Of a stretch of DNA of 64,000 nt, positions 8,235 through 16,931 are shown one piece after another. Origin of the DNA: Leifsonia sp. CL147 (GTDB lineage Bacteria > Actinomycetota > Actinomycetes > Actinomycetales > Microbacteriaceae). Made by a program: the position numbers and the translations under genes. The notes beneath the pieces were generated by a model. It worked only from the letters and a program-made list of their open reading frames with translations, was not told the DNA's origin and searched no databases. Each line of letters opens with the position of its first letter. Positions within the stretch are counted from its first letter, which is position 1. The DNA is taken from positions 22,492 through 86,491 of the forward strand of contig NZ_FOTM01000009.1 in assembly GCF_900114565.1 (NCBI RefSeq). Reading direction: 5' to 3'.

Positions 8235-9097
8235 GCGCGCTCGCCTCCACCTCCACCCCGGCGCGTCGCCGCCGGTCCCTGCGGCCGGCGCGGCTGATCC
8301 AGCCGGCCGTCGCGATCCTGCTCGTGGTGCTGCTGCTCGGCATCCCGTTCTGGCTGGTCGTCGTGACCGCCGGGAAGGACCAGGCCGAGGCCCTGAACCC
8401 GAGCCTCGCCCTGCCGACCAGCTGGCAGCTCCTCCAGAACTTCGGCACCGTGCTCGACCAGGGCCGGATGATTCCCGCCTTCCTCGGCAGCCTGCTGATC
8501 ATGGTCCCGTCGGTGTTCGGCGTGCTCCTGCTCGGTGCCATGGCGTCCTGGATCCTCGGGCGCCGCCGGAGCAAGCCGATCGCATTCGTCTACGCGCTCG
8601 GCATCAGCGGGATCGTCCTGCCGCCGGCCGTGGTCACGATCGTGCTGCTGCTGAGGCAGCTCGGGCTGGCCGGCACCGCGATCGGGATGATCGGCGTCTA
8701 CATGGGCATGTACATGTCGACGGTGATCTTCTTCGTGACCGGATTCGTCCGCACGATCCCGGTCGAGCTGGAGGAGGCGGCCCGGGTCGACGGCGCAGGC
8801 CCGGTGAAGGTGTTCTTCCGGATCATCCTGCCGCTGCTCGCGCCCACACTCGCGACGGCCACCATCCTGATCTGCCTCTACATCTGGAACGACGTGTTCT
8901 ACGCGCTGTTCGTGATCGGCGGCCGGCTGGACACGCTGCCGCTGAACCTCTACCAGGTCGCGAGCTCCGGGCTGTACCTGCAGAACTGGCACCTGATCTT
9001 CGCCTACATCATCCTGATGAGCCTGCCGCTGCTCATCACCTTCACGGTGATGCAGCGGCGGATCATCGCCGGCGTCACCAGCGGAGCGGTGAAGTGA
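8231..9097 (+). CDS. ABC sugar transporter permease (MalG-like)
   Basis: Second permease subunit, 288 aa, six predicted membrane helices (first near 22-42). The EAA motif is EEAARVDGAGPVKVFFRIILP. The GTG at 8231 overlaps the previous stop by the classic GTGA; open frame extending back to 7817 lies within the first permease and is not real. Works with the upstream permease and the lipoprotein at 5900-7222. No ATPase is encoded here. Confidence 0.92.
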   Translation: MSALASTSTPARRRRSLRPARLIQPAVAILLVVLLLGIPFWLVVVTAGKDQAEALNPSLALPTSWQLLQNFGTVLDQGRMIPAFLGSLLIMVPSVFGVLLLGAMASWILGRRRSKPIAFVYALGISGIVLPPAVVTIVLLLRQLGLAGTAIGMIGVYMGMYMSTVIFFVTGFVRTIPVELEEAARVDGAGPVKVFFRIILPLLAPTLATATILICLYIWNDVFYALFVIGGRLDTLPLNLYQVASSGLYLQNWHLIFAYIILMSLPLLITFTVMQRRIIAGVTSGAVK

Positions 9098-9158
9098 TCG
9101 GTGGGGCGGGTGCGGCTGCCGGTTCGGCTGCGACGGGCGCGTCGCTATGCTGAGGGCG

Positions 9159-10169
9159 ATGCCGAACAATGCCCCGAAACCGCCCGTGATCAGCGACGTC
9201 GCACGCCGCGCGGGCGTCTCGGTGCCGACGGTGTCGCGCGTCCTCAACGGCGCCGCCTACGTCTCCGACGAGAAGCGGACCCGGGTGATGCAGGCCATCC
9301 AGGAGCTCGACTTCCGGCCGTCGGCGGCAGCGCGCGCGCTGGTCGCCCGGCAGCCCAAGCTGATCGCGGTGATCGCCGGGAACACGTCCCGCTACGGCTA
9401 CGCGGAGACCATCCGCGGGGTGGAGGAGCGGGCACGCGCAGCCGGCTACACGGTCAGCATCACGGTGGTGGAGTCGGCCGACGACGACATCGTCGAGGGA
9501 ACCGTCTCCCTCGTGCTCGACCAGCCGATCGCCGGCGTCGTCGTGCTCAAGTTCGACCCGCCCGGCGTGGCGGCGCTCCACCGCATCCCGAAGTCGATCC
9601 CGACCGTGTCGATCTCGGGCGTGCGTGAGAGCGGTGTGCCGCAGGCCGTCCTCGCGGAGGCGGAGGCGGCGGAAGAGGTCACCGCCTACCTGCTCGAACT
9701 CGGCCACGCGACGGTGCATCACGTCCGTGTCCCTCCGTCGCGCAAAGAGGATGGGCGGACCACGGGCTGGAAGCGCGCGCTCACCAAGCACGGCGCGCCG
9801 GTCCCCGCGCCGGTCGACGCGACCTGGGAGCCGGAATCCGGCCGCGAGATCGGCCGCGCGCTCGCCGACGACCCCACCGTCACCGCGGTGTTCTGCGGGA
9901 ACGACGAGATCGCGATGGGTGTCATCCGCGGGCTCGTCGAAAAGGGAAAACGGGTGCCGGACGACGTCAGCGTGGTCGGCTTCGACGACCATCCCCTCGC
10001 CCGGATGTGGAGCCCGCCACTCACCACGGTGGACCAGGACTTCGTCGGCCTGGGGTCGCGCGCCTACGACCTGCTCGAGGCCGTGATGGCCGGAGGGAAG
10101 GTGCGCAGGTTCTCCTCCGAGCGACCGACGGTCATCATCCGCGAGAGCACGGCGCCGCCTCCCGCGTGA
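9159..10169 (+). CDS. LacI-family transcriptional regulator
   Basis: DNA-binding repressor of 336 aa. The N-terminal helix-turn-helix is ISDVARRAGVSVPTVSRVLNG, followed by a hinge helix and the periplasmic-binding-protein-like effector domain; GFDDHPLARMWSPPLTTV near the C-terminus is typical. It is 61 bp after the permease and on the same strand, so it likely closes the operon and responds to the imported sugar. The four LacI-type sites between 3533 and 3651 are its probable targets (inference). The ATG at 9159 is preceded by GAGGG; an in-frame ATG at 9147 lacks a site. Confidence 0.9.
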   Translation: MPNNAPKPPVISDVARRAGVSVPTVSRVLNGAAYVSDEKRTRVMQAIQELDFRPSAAARALVARQPKLIAVIAGNTSRYGYAETIRGVEERARAAGYTVSITVVESADDDIVEGTVSLVLDQPIAGVVVLKFDPPGVAALHRIPKSIPTVSISGVRESGVPQAVLAEAEAAEEVTAYLLELGHATVHHVRVPPSRKEDGRTTGWKRALTKHGAPVPAPVDATWEPESGREIGRALADDPTVTAVFCGNDEIAMGVIRGLVEKGKRVPDDVSVVGFDDHPLARMWSPPLTTVDQDFVGLGSRAYDLLEAVMAGGKVRRFSSERPTVIIRESTAPPPA

Positions 10170-10239
10170 GCCTTCGCTGTGCGGGAGGGGTGCCGTTGCC
10201 GGAGGCCGGGCGCTAACCTCCCCTCAAGGGAGGTGCACT

Positions 10240-11001
10240 ATGTCGTTCCACGACTTGCATTTCGGACCCGAGCCGCTGCTTCTGCCGAACGCCTGGGATG
10301 TCGGCTCGGCCCTCGCCTTCGCCGCGGCGGGCTTTCCAGCGGTCGGCACGACCAGCTTCGGCGTGAACGCCTCGGCCGGGCGCCCGGACGCCGAGAGCGC
10401 CAGCAGGGAGGCCACCCTCGCGCTGATCGGCCGGATCTCGGCCCTGCCCGTGTACATCACCGCCGACATCGAGGACGGGTACAGTGACGACCCCTCCGAG
10501 GTCGCCGACCTCGTCGCCGGGCTCGGCGCGGCGGGGGTCAACCTCGAGGACTCCGCCGGCGGCCGGCTCGTCGACCCGTCGATTCCGGCGGCGAAGATCG
10601 CCGCGATCAAGCGGGCGGCCCCGGAGGTGTTCGTCAATGCGCGTGTCGATTCCTACTGGTTCCACGAGGACGACACGGTCGAGGCGGTCCGCGACCGGGC
10701 GAAGGTCTACGCGGATGCCGGCGCCGACGGGATCTTCGTCCCGGGCGCAGCAGATCCTGCGACGCTGGAGCAGCTGGCGTCCAGCATCCCGCTTCCGCTC
10801 AACGTCCTCGTCGTGCCGGGACTGACCCTCGCCGACCTGCAGCAGCTCGGCGTCCGGCGGGTGAGCACCGGCTCGCTCCCGTACCGCGTGGCGATCGACG
10901 CAGCGGTGGGCGTGGCCACTGCGGTCCGGGACGGCCGTGAACCGCCGACCGCGACCTCCTACGCCCTGTTCCAGCAGCAGCTCCTCGACTTCAGCCGGTG
11001 A
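10240..11001 (+). CDS. Isocitrate lyase/phosphoenolpyruvate mutase family protein
   Basis: TIM-barrel C-C or P-C bond enzyme of the ICL/PEPM superfamily, 253 aa, the length of the short stand-alone members. It keeps LPNAWDVGSALAFAAAGFPAVGTTSFG, the metal-binding ADIEDGY loop (near 76-82) and VNLEDSAGG. The key catalytic loop of true isocitrate lyases (KKCGH) is absent, so it is not a glyoxylate-shunt enzyme; methylisocitrate-lyase-like or carboxyvinyl-phosphonate-like activity is possible. Substrate unknown. Strong site GGGAGG before the ATG. Flanking genes give no clear pathway. Confidence 0.8.
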   Translation: MSFHDLHFGPEPLLLPNAWDVGSALAFAAAGFPAVGTTSFGVNASAGRPDAESASREATLALIGRISALPVYITADIEDGYSDDPSEVADLVAGLGAAGVNLEDSAGGRLVDPSIPAAKIAAIKRAAPEVFVNARVDSYWFHEDDTVEAVRDRAKVYADAGADGIFVPGAADPATLEQLASSIPLPLNVLVVPGLTLADLQQLGVRRVSTGSLPYRVAIDAAVGVATAVRDGREPPTATSYALFQQQLLDFSR

Positions 11002-11076
11002 GACGTGCGAGGGCGGCGTCGCCCGCCGGGGCGGCGCCTGGGCCGCCACGCATCGCCCGAGGGTATTAGTGGGAGC

Positions 11077-12681
11077 GTGGATACTTCGACGAATCAGGAA
11101 GGCTGGGCCAACTGGGCGGGAGACCCGGGCGAGCTCATGTACGGGCTCGACCTCTCCCGTTTCGCGGACGGCGACGGGGACGGCTTCGGCGACTTCGCCG
11201 GGGCCATGCGGCACCTCGATCACGTCGCCTCGCTCGGTGTGACGTGGATCTGGCTGCTGCCGTTCTATCCGAGCGCCCGGCGGGACAACGGGTACGACGT
11301 CGACGACCACCTCGCCATCGACCCGCGCTTCGGAGACGTGGACGGGCTGCGCGCCCTCCTCGGCCGGGCGCACGAGCTCGGGATGCGCGTCCTGATCGAC
11401 GCCGTCCTGCACCACACCTCCGATCGGCATGAGTGGTTCCTGGCCGCGCGGGAGGACTCGCGCGGGCAGGCGGGCCGGTTCTTCGTGTGGAGCGACGACG
11501 ACTCGATCGAGCCGGGCGACCATCCCATGTTCCCCGGCGAGGACGACAGCGTGTGGCAGTACGACGAGCGAGCGGGCCGCTATTACCACCACCAGTTCTA
11601 TGCGTTCCAGCCCGACCTCAACGCGACCGATCCGGATGTCTTCGAGGAGATCGTGCGCGTGCTCACCTTCTGGCTGGAGGTCGGTGTCGACGGCTTCCGC
11701 ATCGACGCAGCGCTGCTCCTGGTGCAGGGGAAGGGCCGGCCGGACACGGATGTGGAGGACGGCGAGTTCTTCGACCGCCTGCGGGCACGGCTCCGCCAGG
11801 TGCGGCACGACGTCGCGCTCATCGCCGAGGCGGACGAGTCGCCGGAGCTGATGGCATCCCTGGTCGAGCGGGGCCGCTTCGAAGCGGTCATCGACTTCAC
11901 GCTCAACAACGCGGTGATCCTCGCGCTCACCCGCAGTGACGCCCGGCCGATCGTGGATGCGCTGCGCCGGCTCGACGACACCATCCCGCCGGATTCCCGG
12001 CTCAACTTCCTCCACAACGCGGACGAGATCGACCTGCAACAGCTGAGCGACGACGAGCGGCGGGAGGCGTTCGACGAGTTCGCGCCGGAGCCGGACATGC
12101 TGATCTACGGCCGCGGCATCCGCCGGGCCTGGGCGCCCATGATGCAGCCGGACCAGCGTCTCCGCATGACGATGAGCCTGCTCTACGCCCTGCCCGGCGT
12201 GCCGCTGCTCCTGGCCGGCCAGGAGCTGGGCCAAGGCGACGATCTCAGCGTCGAGGGGCGCGGTGCGGCGCGCACGACGATGCAGTGGGACGACTCCCGG
12301 TGGGGCGGCTTCACGACGGCCGGCTCATCCCCTCGAACGCTGCCCGCGCAGACCGACGGACCATACGGCTACCGGACGGTGAACGTGCAGGCGCAGGAGC
12401 GCGACCCCGGGTCGTTGCTCGCGCTGGTCCGCACGATCGGCCGCCTCCGCCACGAGCGCAACGCCGACGCCAACGGCTGGAAGGCGCTCGACGTCGGCCG
12501 GCCGTCGGTCCTCGCGCTGCGCCGCGACGGACTGATCACCCTCCACAACCTCTCGGACGAGACCGTCGAGCTCGACCCGGTCGACGGGTCGGAGATCCTG
12601 CTCGCCGAGGGATGGGACGGCCGCACCCTCGGGCCGTACGGCTTCGCGTGGCTGTCCGCCGGGAGTGGTGCACATTCGTGA
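11077..12681 (+). CDS. GH13 trehalose-synthase-like alpha-amylase family enzyme with altered motif IV
   Basis: Alpha-glucan-active (beta/alpha)8 enzyme of 534 aa closest to the trehalose synthase/alpha-glucosidase branch. Motifs: DAVLHHTSDRHEWF (region I), GFRIDAALLL (nucleophile Asp), ALIAEADE (acid/base Glu), then FLHNADE where the family normally has NHDE. The conserved histidine of region IV is thus Ala315, encoded by a clear GCG. Trehalose synthase-like sequence resumes after it (LLYALPGVPLLLAGQELGQGD). Whether it is a hydrolase, a transglucosylase or impaired cannot be told. Start GTG at 11077 after GGGAG; the longer frame to 11005 lacks conserved sequence. Its last codons and stop lie inside the first unit of the 40-bp repeat array. 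Confidence 0.8.
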   Translation: MDTSTNQEGWANWAGDPGELMYGLDLSRFADGDGDGFGDFAGAMRHLDHVASLGVTWIWLLPFYPSARRDNGYDVDDHLAIDPRFGDVDGLRALLGRAHELGMRVLIDAVLHHTSDRHEWFLAAREDSRGQAGRFFVWSDDDSIEPGDHPMFPGEDDSVWQYDERAGRYYHHQFYAFQPDLNATDPDVFEEIVRVLTFWLEVGVDGFRIDAALLLVQGKGRPDTDVEDGEFFDRLRARLRQVRHDVALIAEADESPELMASLVERGRFEAVIDFTLNNAVILALTRSDARPIVDALRRLDDTIPPDSRLNFLHNADEIDLQQLSDDERREAFDEFAPEPDMLIYGRGIRRAWAPMMQPDQRLRMTMSLLYALPGVPLLLAGQELGQGDDLSVEGRGAARTTMQWDDSRWGGFTTAGSSPRTLPAQTDGPYGYRTVNVQAQERDPGSLLALVRTIGRLRHERNADANGWKALDVGRPSVLALRRDGLITLHNLSDETVELDPVDGSEILLAEGWDGRTLGPYGFAWLSAGSGAHS

Positions 12682-12940
12682 CGAATCGTCGCTTGGGGCG
12701 TGCGTAGGTGCACATTCGTGACGAATCGTCGCTTGGGCCGCGTCTAGCGGCACATTCGTGACGAATCGTCGCTTGGGTCGCGTCTTGCCGCACATTCGTG
12801 ACGAATCGCCGCTTGGGTCGCGTCTAGCCGCACATTCGTGACGAATCGTCGCTTAGGTCACGTCAAGCCGCACATTCGTGACGAATCGTCGCTCCGGTCG
12901 CGTCTAGGTGCACATTCGTGACGAATCGTCGCTTGGGTCA
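12671..12940. repeat. Seven 40-bp repeats with a 13-bp palindrome (family B)
   Basis: Units begin with CACATTCGTG at 12671, 12711, 12751, 12791, 12831, 12871 and 12911, a strict 40-bp period. Each holds the palindrome ATTCGTGACGAAT and, overlapping it, GACGAATCGTC. About 27 bp (CACATTCGTGACGAATCGTC plus GCTTGGG) are nearly invariant; the remaining 13 bp vary at a few places. The array fills the gap between convergent genes: the TGA of the GH13 gene (12679-12681) is in unit 1 and the TGA of the epimerase gene (plus-strand 12938-12940) is in unit 7. Not CRISPR, because the between-repeat segments are also conserved. Confidence 0.92.
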
Positions 12941-13861
12941 GATGGCGCGAATGGTCCAGGAGGCGGTGGCCGCGGCCCCGGGCTCGAGCACGATGAGGTC
13001 CGTTCCCGAGTTGTAGGCATCCGGAGGACACGTCATCGGCTCGACGGCGAGGCCGAGCCGGTTGAGCTCCGGCAGGGCCTGATCGGCCGTGTGGATCTGC
13101 ACCCAGGGGCAGTCGGAACCCCACACCATCTCGACGCCGGTGCCCTGCGGCGCCGTCAGTCGCACCGTCGTTCCGCCATCGGCCGTGCGGGTGAGCCCCG
13201 TGAACGCGTGGTCGATGAAGGTGTCACCGATGACGCGCGGGGTGCGGTAGTCCCAGGCGCCGCCGTTCGCGGTCGTCACCTCGGCCAGCCCGGTGGGGAT
13301 GAGGCGGTCCTCTGTCACCGCGAGCACCTGCTCCGCGGGAAGCGTCAGGGTCCAATCGTCCACGCGGCCGTCGCCGGCGACCAGGTACGGATGCGGGCCG
13401 GTGCCCCACGGCGCCCGGGTACGGCCGGTATTGGTGCCGGTGACGCTGGTGTGGAGGCCGTCCTCATCCAGGGAGAAGGCGACGGTCACCTCGACGCGGT
13501 GGGGATAGCCGTCCTGCGCCTCGATGGTCGCCGCGAAGGTGACGCTGTCGGCGGCGCGGTCGACGGCCACGAAGTCGAGCCAGGCGGCGAGACCGTGGAG
13601 GGCGTGCCCCCTTCCGGGCTCCGTGAGCGGGAGCTGCTGCTCGACTCCATCGAAGGTGTACTGCCCGTCGACCACCCGGTTCGGCCAGGGCGCGAGGGTG
13701 GCTCCGCGGAAGGCGGGCCGCACCTCGTCGGCGCCGAACGGGACGACGAGGTCCCGCCCGTCGAACTGAAGCGTCCGCAGTGTCGCGCCCACGGACGCGA
13801 TCGTCGCATGGTAATCGCCCGCGGTGAGACCGAAGTGGGTTCCGGAGATGGGTATGCTCAT
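12938..13861 (-). CDS. Aldose 1-epimerase family protein
   Basis: Galactose-mutarotase-fold sugar epimerase, 307 aa, typical length. Residues seen: GATLAPWPNRVVDGQY (substrate arginine region), GHALHGLAAW (catalytic-type His), GTGPHPYLVAGDG (second catalytic His), and LAVEPMTCPPDAYN with the catalytic Glu. It should interconvert alpha and beta anomers of an aldose, perhaps glucose or galactose from neighbouring glycosidases. The start ATG is at 13861; frame continues upstream without a plausible protein. Convergent with the GH13 gene through the repeat array. A 30-bp-arm hairpin lies 30 bp upstream of its start. Confidence 0.88.
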   Translation of the reverse strand: MSIPISGTHFGLTAGDYHATIASVGATLRTLQFDGRDLVVPFGADEVRPAFRGATLAPWPNRVVDGQYTFDGVEQQLPLTEPGRGHALHGLAAWLDFVAVDRAADSVTFAATIEAQDGYPHRVEVTVAFSLDEDGLHTSVTGTNTGRTRAPWGTGPHPYLVAGDGRVDDWTLTLPAEQVLAVTEDRLIPTGLAEVTTANGGAWDYRTPRVIGDTFIDHAFTGLTRTADGGTTVRLTAPQGTGVEMVWGSDCPWVQIHTADQALPELNRLGLAVEPMTCPPDAYNSGTDLIVLEPGAAATASWTIRAI

Positions 13862-13891
13862 CCGCCCATTCTCGCGCACCCCCGTCCCTCC

Positions 13892-13967
13892 CCCCACCAT
13901 CGAGTACACGAAGACTGCACGTTTTCGAGCGTCTGAGCGTGCAGTCTTCGTGTACTCGATGGTGGGG
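13892..13967. repeat. Perfect 30-bp-arm inverted repeat (family C)
   Basis: Arms 13892-13921 and 13938-13967 are exact reverse complements over 30 bp (right arm begins CGTGCAGTCTTCGTG), around a 16-nt loop. It is much longer than an intrinsic terminator and has no following T-run. It lies between the stop of pucR-like 13990-15441 and the start of the epimerase, both on the minus strand. A degraded relative is at 53304-53373. Confidence 0.92.
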
Positions 13968-13989
13968 CGGGTGGGGCGGTGGGGCGGGG

Positions 13990-15441
13990 TCAGGCGGTGG
14001 CGCGGAGGGCGGCGTAGAGGTCGGCCCGGGCGGCGAACGTCGACAGGTCGCGGCCGAGCAGGCGTTCGGCGTCGGCCACGCGGGCGCGGAGGGTGTGCCG
14101 GTGGACGCCCAGCCGGCGGGCGGCGACGTCGTAGACGCCGTCCGCATCCAGCCACGTCCGCAGCACCGCGGGCAGCGACGGGTCGGCGGCGACCAGGGGA
14201 TGGAGGGTGGTCTGGGCGACGGCGCGCGCGTCCGGTGTGTGCAGGAGCGCCAGCATCCCGGCCGCGGCGACATCGTCGAAGACGGCTACCGGGTCGTCGG
14301 CCGACGCGCGGTTGCGGGCGGTCTGCGCCTGCCCGAGGGCGGCGGGCAGAGCCTCCAGACCGGTGGGCGCCGAGAGTCCGCCGCGGAGGTCGAAGCGCGC
14401 GGCGAGGGCCGCGGCCGCCGCGTCGTCGCCGAGCACCACGAGGTCGGCACCGTCGCGCGCGAAGAACGCGTCGGAGTGCGACTCGAGCCAGTCGAGTCCC
14501 GCCGCGACCGCTGCGCCGGAGAGGACGGCGAGCCGCAGGGGAGCGGGCGGAAGCGATCCGAGGACCGGCTCGGCGATGGAGGCGGCGACTCCGGTGTTCC
14601 CGGAGAGGAGCGCGCGCCACACCGCGGTGCGCAGCCGTTCCCGGGCAGCGTCCGCCGCGCGGGACTGCTCGAGGGCGAGGCCGGCCAGAGCGACCACGCC
14701 GGTGACCACCTGCTGGGCCGCCGCGTCCAGCCCCTCCGAGCCGACGGCGAGCACCCCACGGAGGCGCCCGGCGGCGCCGAGGGTCTGCAGGGCGAACGGT
14801 CCGGCATCCGTACCGACCGTGCCCGCCGCCCGGCGGCCGCTCCGCAGCAGCGGGTCGGCGGCCTCCATCAGCGCCTGGCGCGCCCGCGCACCCAGAGCAC
14901 CCGCCGGGTGGCAGCGCCCGACCGTGCCGTCGGCGCCCACGAGAGCCACGGGCCGCTCGATCTGGCGCGACAGCTCGGAGAGCACGGCGCCGAGGGCGTC
15001 GGGGCGCAGCGCGGCCAGCGAGATCGCGCGCGAGGCCCGCAGTGCCCAGGTGCTGCGGGCGTAGGCGTCGGCCGCCACCCGGTCGGCGACGAAGCGGACG
15101 ACCGCGATGAACGGGGTCCGGTACGGCACCTCGAACAGCGGCAGCCGGTGCCGCGTGCACGCCTCCACCAGGGAGGCGGGCGTCCCGGCGCGGACGACCT
15201 CGGTCCCGAACCCGAGCCCGGCGATGCCGTGGTCGGCGAGGCGCCGCACATACGCCTCCGCATCCTCCGGCGGCTGCGTCACGAGGAGCAGCTGACCGGG
15301 CGACAGGAAGGGCGTCGGATCCGGGAGGTCGGAGCTGTGCGCCCAGGCGAGGGGGGCATCCAGCGCCCCGGAGTCCGGGGGAGTGAGCAGGCGCAGGCCC
15401 AGCTCGCCGCGGGCGAGAAGCTGGGTGAGGGTCGCGGGCAT
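13990..15441 (-). CDS. PucR-family transcriptional regulator
   Basis: Regulator of 483 aa. The N-terminal PucR-type sensing domain occupies about 1-125 (LAWAHSSDLPDPTPFLSPGQLLLVT), the middle holds a GGDEF-like spacer region, and the C-terminal PucR helix-turn-helix reads DGVYDVAARRLGVHRHTLRARVADAERLLGRDL. It is divergent from gabT-gabD with 92 bp between starts, the usual arrangement for GabR-like PucR activators of GABA or amine use, so it likely controls those genes. The effector is unknown. Confidence 0.88.
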   Translation of the reverse strand: MPATLTQLLARGELGLRLLTPPDSGALDAPLAWAHSSDLPDPTPFLSPGQLLLVTQPPEDAEAYVRRLADHGIAGLGFGTEVVRAGTPASLVEACTRHRLPLFEVPYRTPFIAVVRFVADRVAADAYARSTWALRASRAISLAALRPDALGAVLSELSRQIERPVALVGADGTVGRCHPAGALGARARQALMEAADPLLRSGRRAAGTVGTDAGPFALQTLGAAGRLRGVLAVGSEGLDAAAQQVVTGVVALAGLALEQSRAADAARERLRTAVWRALLSGNTGVAASIAEPVLGSLPPAPLRLAVLSGAAVAAGLDWLESHSDAFFARDGADLVVLGDDAAAAALAARFDLRGGLSAPTGLEALPAALGQAQTARNRASADDPVAVFDDVAAAGMLALLHTPDARAVAQTTLHPLVAADPSLPAVLRTWLDADGVYDVAARRLGVHRHTLRARVADAERLLGRDLSTFAARADLYAALRATA

Positions 15442-15533
15442 GAGGCTCCATCTGCCAGGGTGTCGATCCCCGACGCTGCGATTGTACGATGCGTCCAGCC
15501 CTTCGAGAGCGCCGTCTTCTTACGATTCGGGAC

Positions 15534-16931
15534 ATGACCATCCTCGACACCGCACAGGAGACCGCCGGCGCCGCGCGCCCCGGCACGCCCGAGGGCGCAC
15601 ACGTCGGCGGACCCTCGCTCCCGCAGGAGCGCCGGCTCGTCACCGCCATCCCCGGCCCGGAGTCGCGCAAGCGAGCCGAGCGCAAGGCCCAGGCCGTCGC
15701 GGCCGGCGTCGGCACCACCATCCCCGTCTTCACGGTGGCGGCGGGCGGCGGCGTGCTGGTGGATGTGGATGGCAACTCCCTGATCGACTTCGGCTCCGGC
15801 ATCGCGGTTACCGGCGTCGGGAACTCCGCCCCGCGCGTGGTGGAGGCCGTGACCGCGCAGGTCGCCGCCTTCACGCACACCTGCTTCACGGTCGCGCCGT
15901 ACGACTCCTACGTCGACGTGGCCGAGGCGCTCAACCGGCTCACCCCCGGCGACTTCGCCAAGCGCAGCGCCCTGTTCAACTCCGGCGCCGAGGCGGTCGA
16001 GAACGCCGTGAAGATCGCCCGCCACTACACCGGCAAGCAGGCGGTCGTCGCGTTCGACCACGCGTACCACGGCCGCACCAACCTCACGATGGGGCTGACG
16101 GCCAAGAACCAGCCGTACAAGAACGGCTTCGGCCCGTTCGCGCCGGAGATCTACCGCGCGCCGCTCAGCTACCCACTGCGCGACGGCGGGCTGTCCGGCG
16201 CGGAGGCGGCCGCGCGCGCGATCACCATGATCGAGAAGCAGGTCGGCGCGGACAACCTCGCCGCCCTCATCATCGAGCCGATCCAGGGCGAGGGCGGGTT
16301 CATCGTCCCGGCGGACGGCTTCCTGCCCGCGCTGCAGGACTGGGCGAGGGCCAACGGCGTCGTCTTCATCGCCGACGAGGTGCAGACCGGCTTCGCCCGC
16401 ACCGGCACCATGTTCGCCTCGGAGCAGTTCGGCATCGTGCCGGACCTCATCGTCACGGCCAAGGGGATCGCCGGCGGACTGCCGCTGTCGGCGGTCACCG
16501 GGCGCGCCGAGATCATGGACGCCCCGCAGGTCGGCGGCCTCGGCGGCACGTACGGCGGGAACCCGCTCGCGTGCGTCGCCGCGCTCGCCGCCATCGAGAC
16601 GTACGAGCAGGAGGACCTCGCCGCACGTGCCCGCCGGATCGGCGACATCCTGTTCGAGAAGCTCGGTGCGCTCCGGGATGCGGACCCGCGCGTCGCGGAG
16701 GTGCGCGGCCGCGGCGCCATGGTCGCGATCGAGCTGGTCGACCCGGTCACCGGGAACCCGGACGCCGCGCTCACCGCCCGGGTCGCCGCCGCCGCCCACG
16801 CTGCCGGCGTCGTGCTCCTCACCTGCGGCACGTACGGGAACGTGATCCGCTTCCTGCCGCCGCTGAGCATCCCCGACCACCTCCTCATCGAGGGACTGGA
16901 CGTCGTCACGGAGGCGGTGGCAGGCGCATGA
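15534..16931 (+). CDS. gabT: 4-aminobutyrate aminotransferase
   Basis: PLP-dependent class III transaminase, 465 aa, converting GABA and 2-oxoglutarate to succinate semialdehyde and glutamate. Visible: FNSGAEAVENAVKIAR (cofactor phosphate), FDHAYHGRTNLTMG, IADEVQTGFARTG with the PLP aspartate, and VTAKGIAGG with the Schiff-base Lys. An N-terminal tail of about 45 residues precedes the fold. The ATG at 15534 is preferred; frame back to 15489 is unsupported. Its stop overlaps gabD by ATGA. The operon partner makes the GABA assignment strong, though broader omega-amine use is possible. Confidence 0.9.
   Translation: MTILDTAQETAGAARPGTPEGAHVGGPSLPQERRLVTAIPGPESRKRAERKAQAVAAGVGTTIPVFTVAAGGGVLVDVDGNSLIDFGSGIAVTGVGNSAPRVVEAVTAQVAAFTHTCFTVAPYDSYVDVAEALNRLTPGDFAKRSALFNSGAEAVENAVKIARHYTGKQAVVAFDHAYHGRTNLTMGLTAKNQPYKNGFGPFAPEIYRAPLSYPLRDGGLSGAEAAARAITMIEKQVGADNLAALIIEPIQGEGGFIVPADGFLPALQDWARANGVVFIADEVQTGFARTGTMFASEQFGIVPDLIVTAKGIAGGLPLSAVTGRAEIMDAPQVGGLGGTYGGNPLACVAALAAIETYEQEDLAARARRIGDILFEKLGALRDADPRVAEVRGRGAMVAIELVDPVTGNPDAALTARVAAAAHAAGVVLLTCGTYGNVIRFLPPLSIPDHLLIEGLDVVTEAVAGA

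Noticed and set aside
5901-10169. Missing ATPase as evidence of a broken transporter
   Set aside because: CUT1 importers in actinobacteria normally borrow a shared MsiK-type ATPase encoded elsewhere.
12671-12940. CRISPR array
   Set aside because: Period is 40 bp but the would-be spacers (about 13 bp) are nearly the same in every unit, and no cas genes are present.
12938-15889. 983-codon minus-strand frame spanning epimerase and PucR region
   Set aside because: Only the last 307 residues are a real protein; the rest is an out-of-frame shadow of the PucR gene and crosses the family C hairpin.
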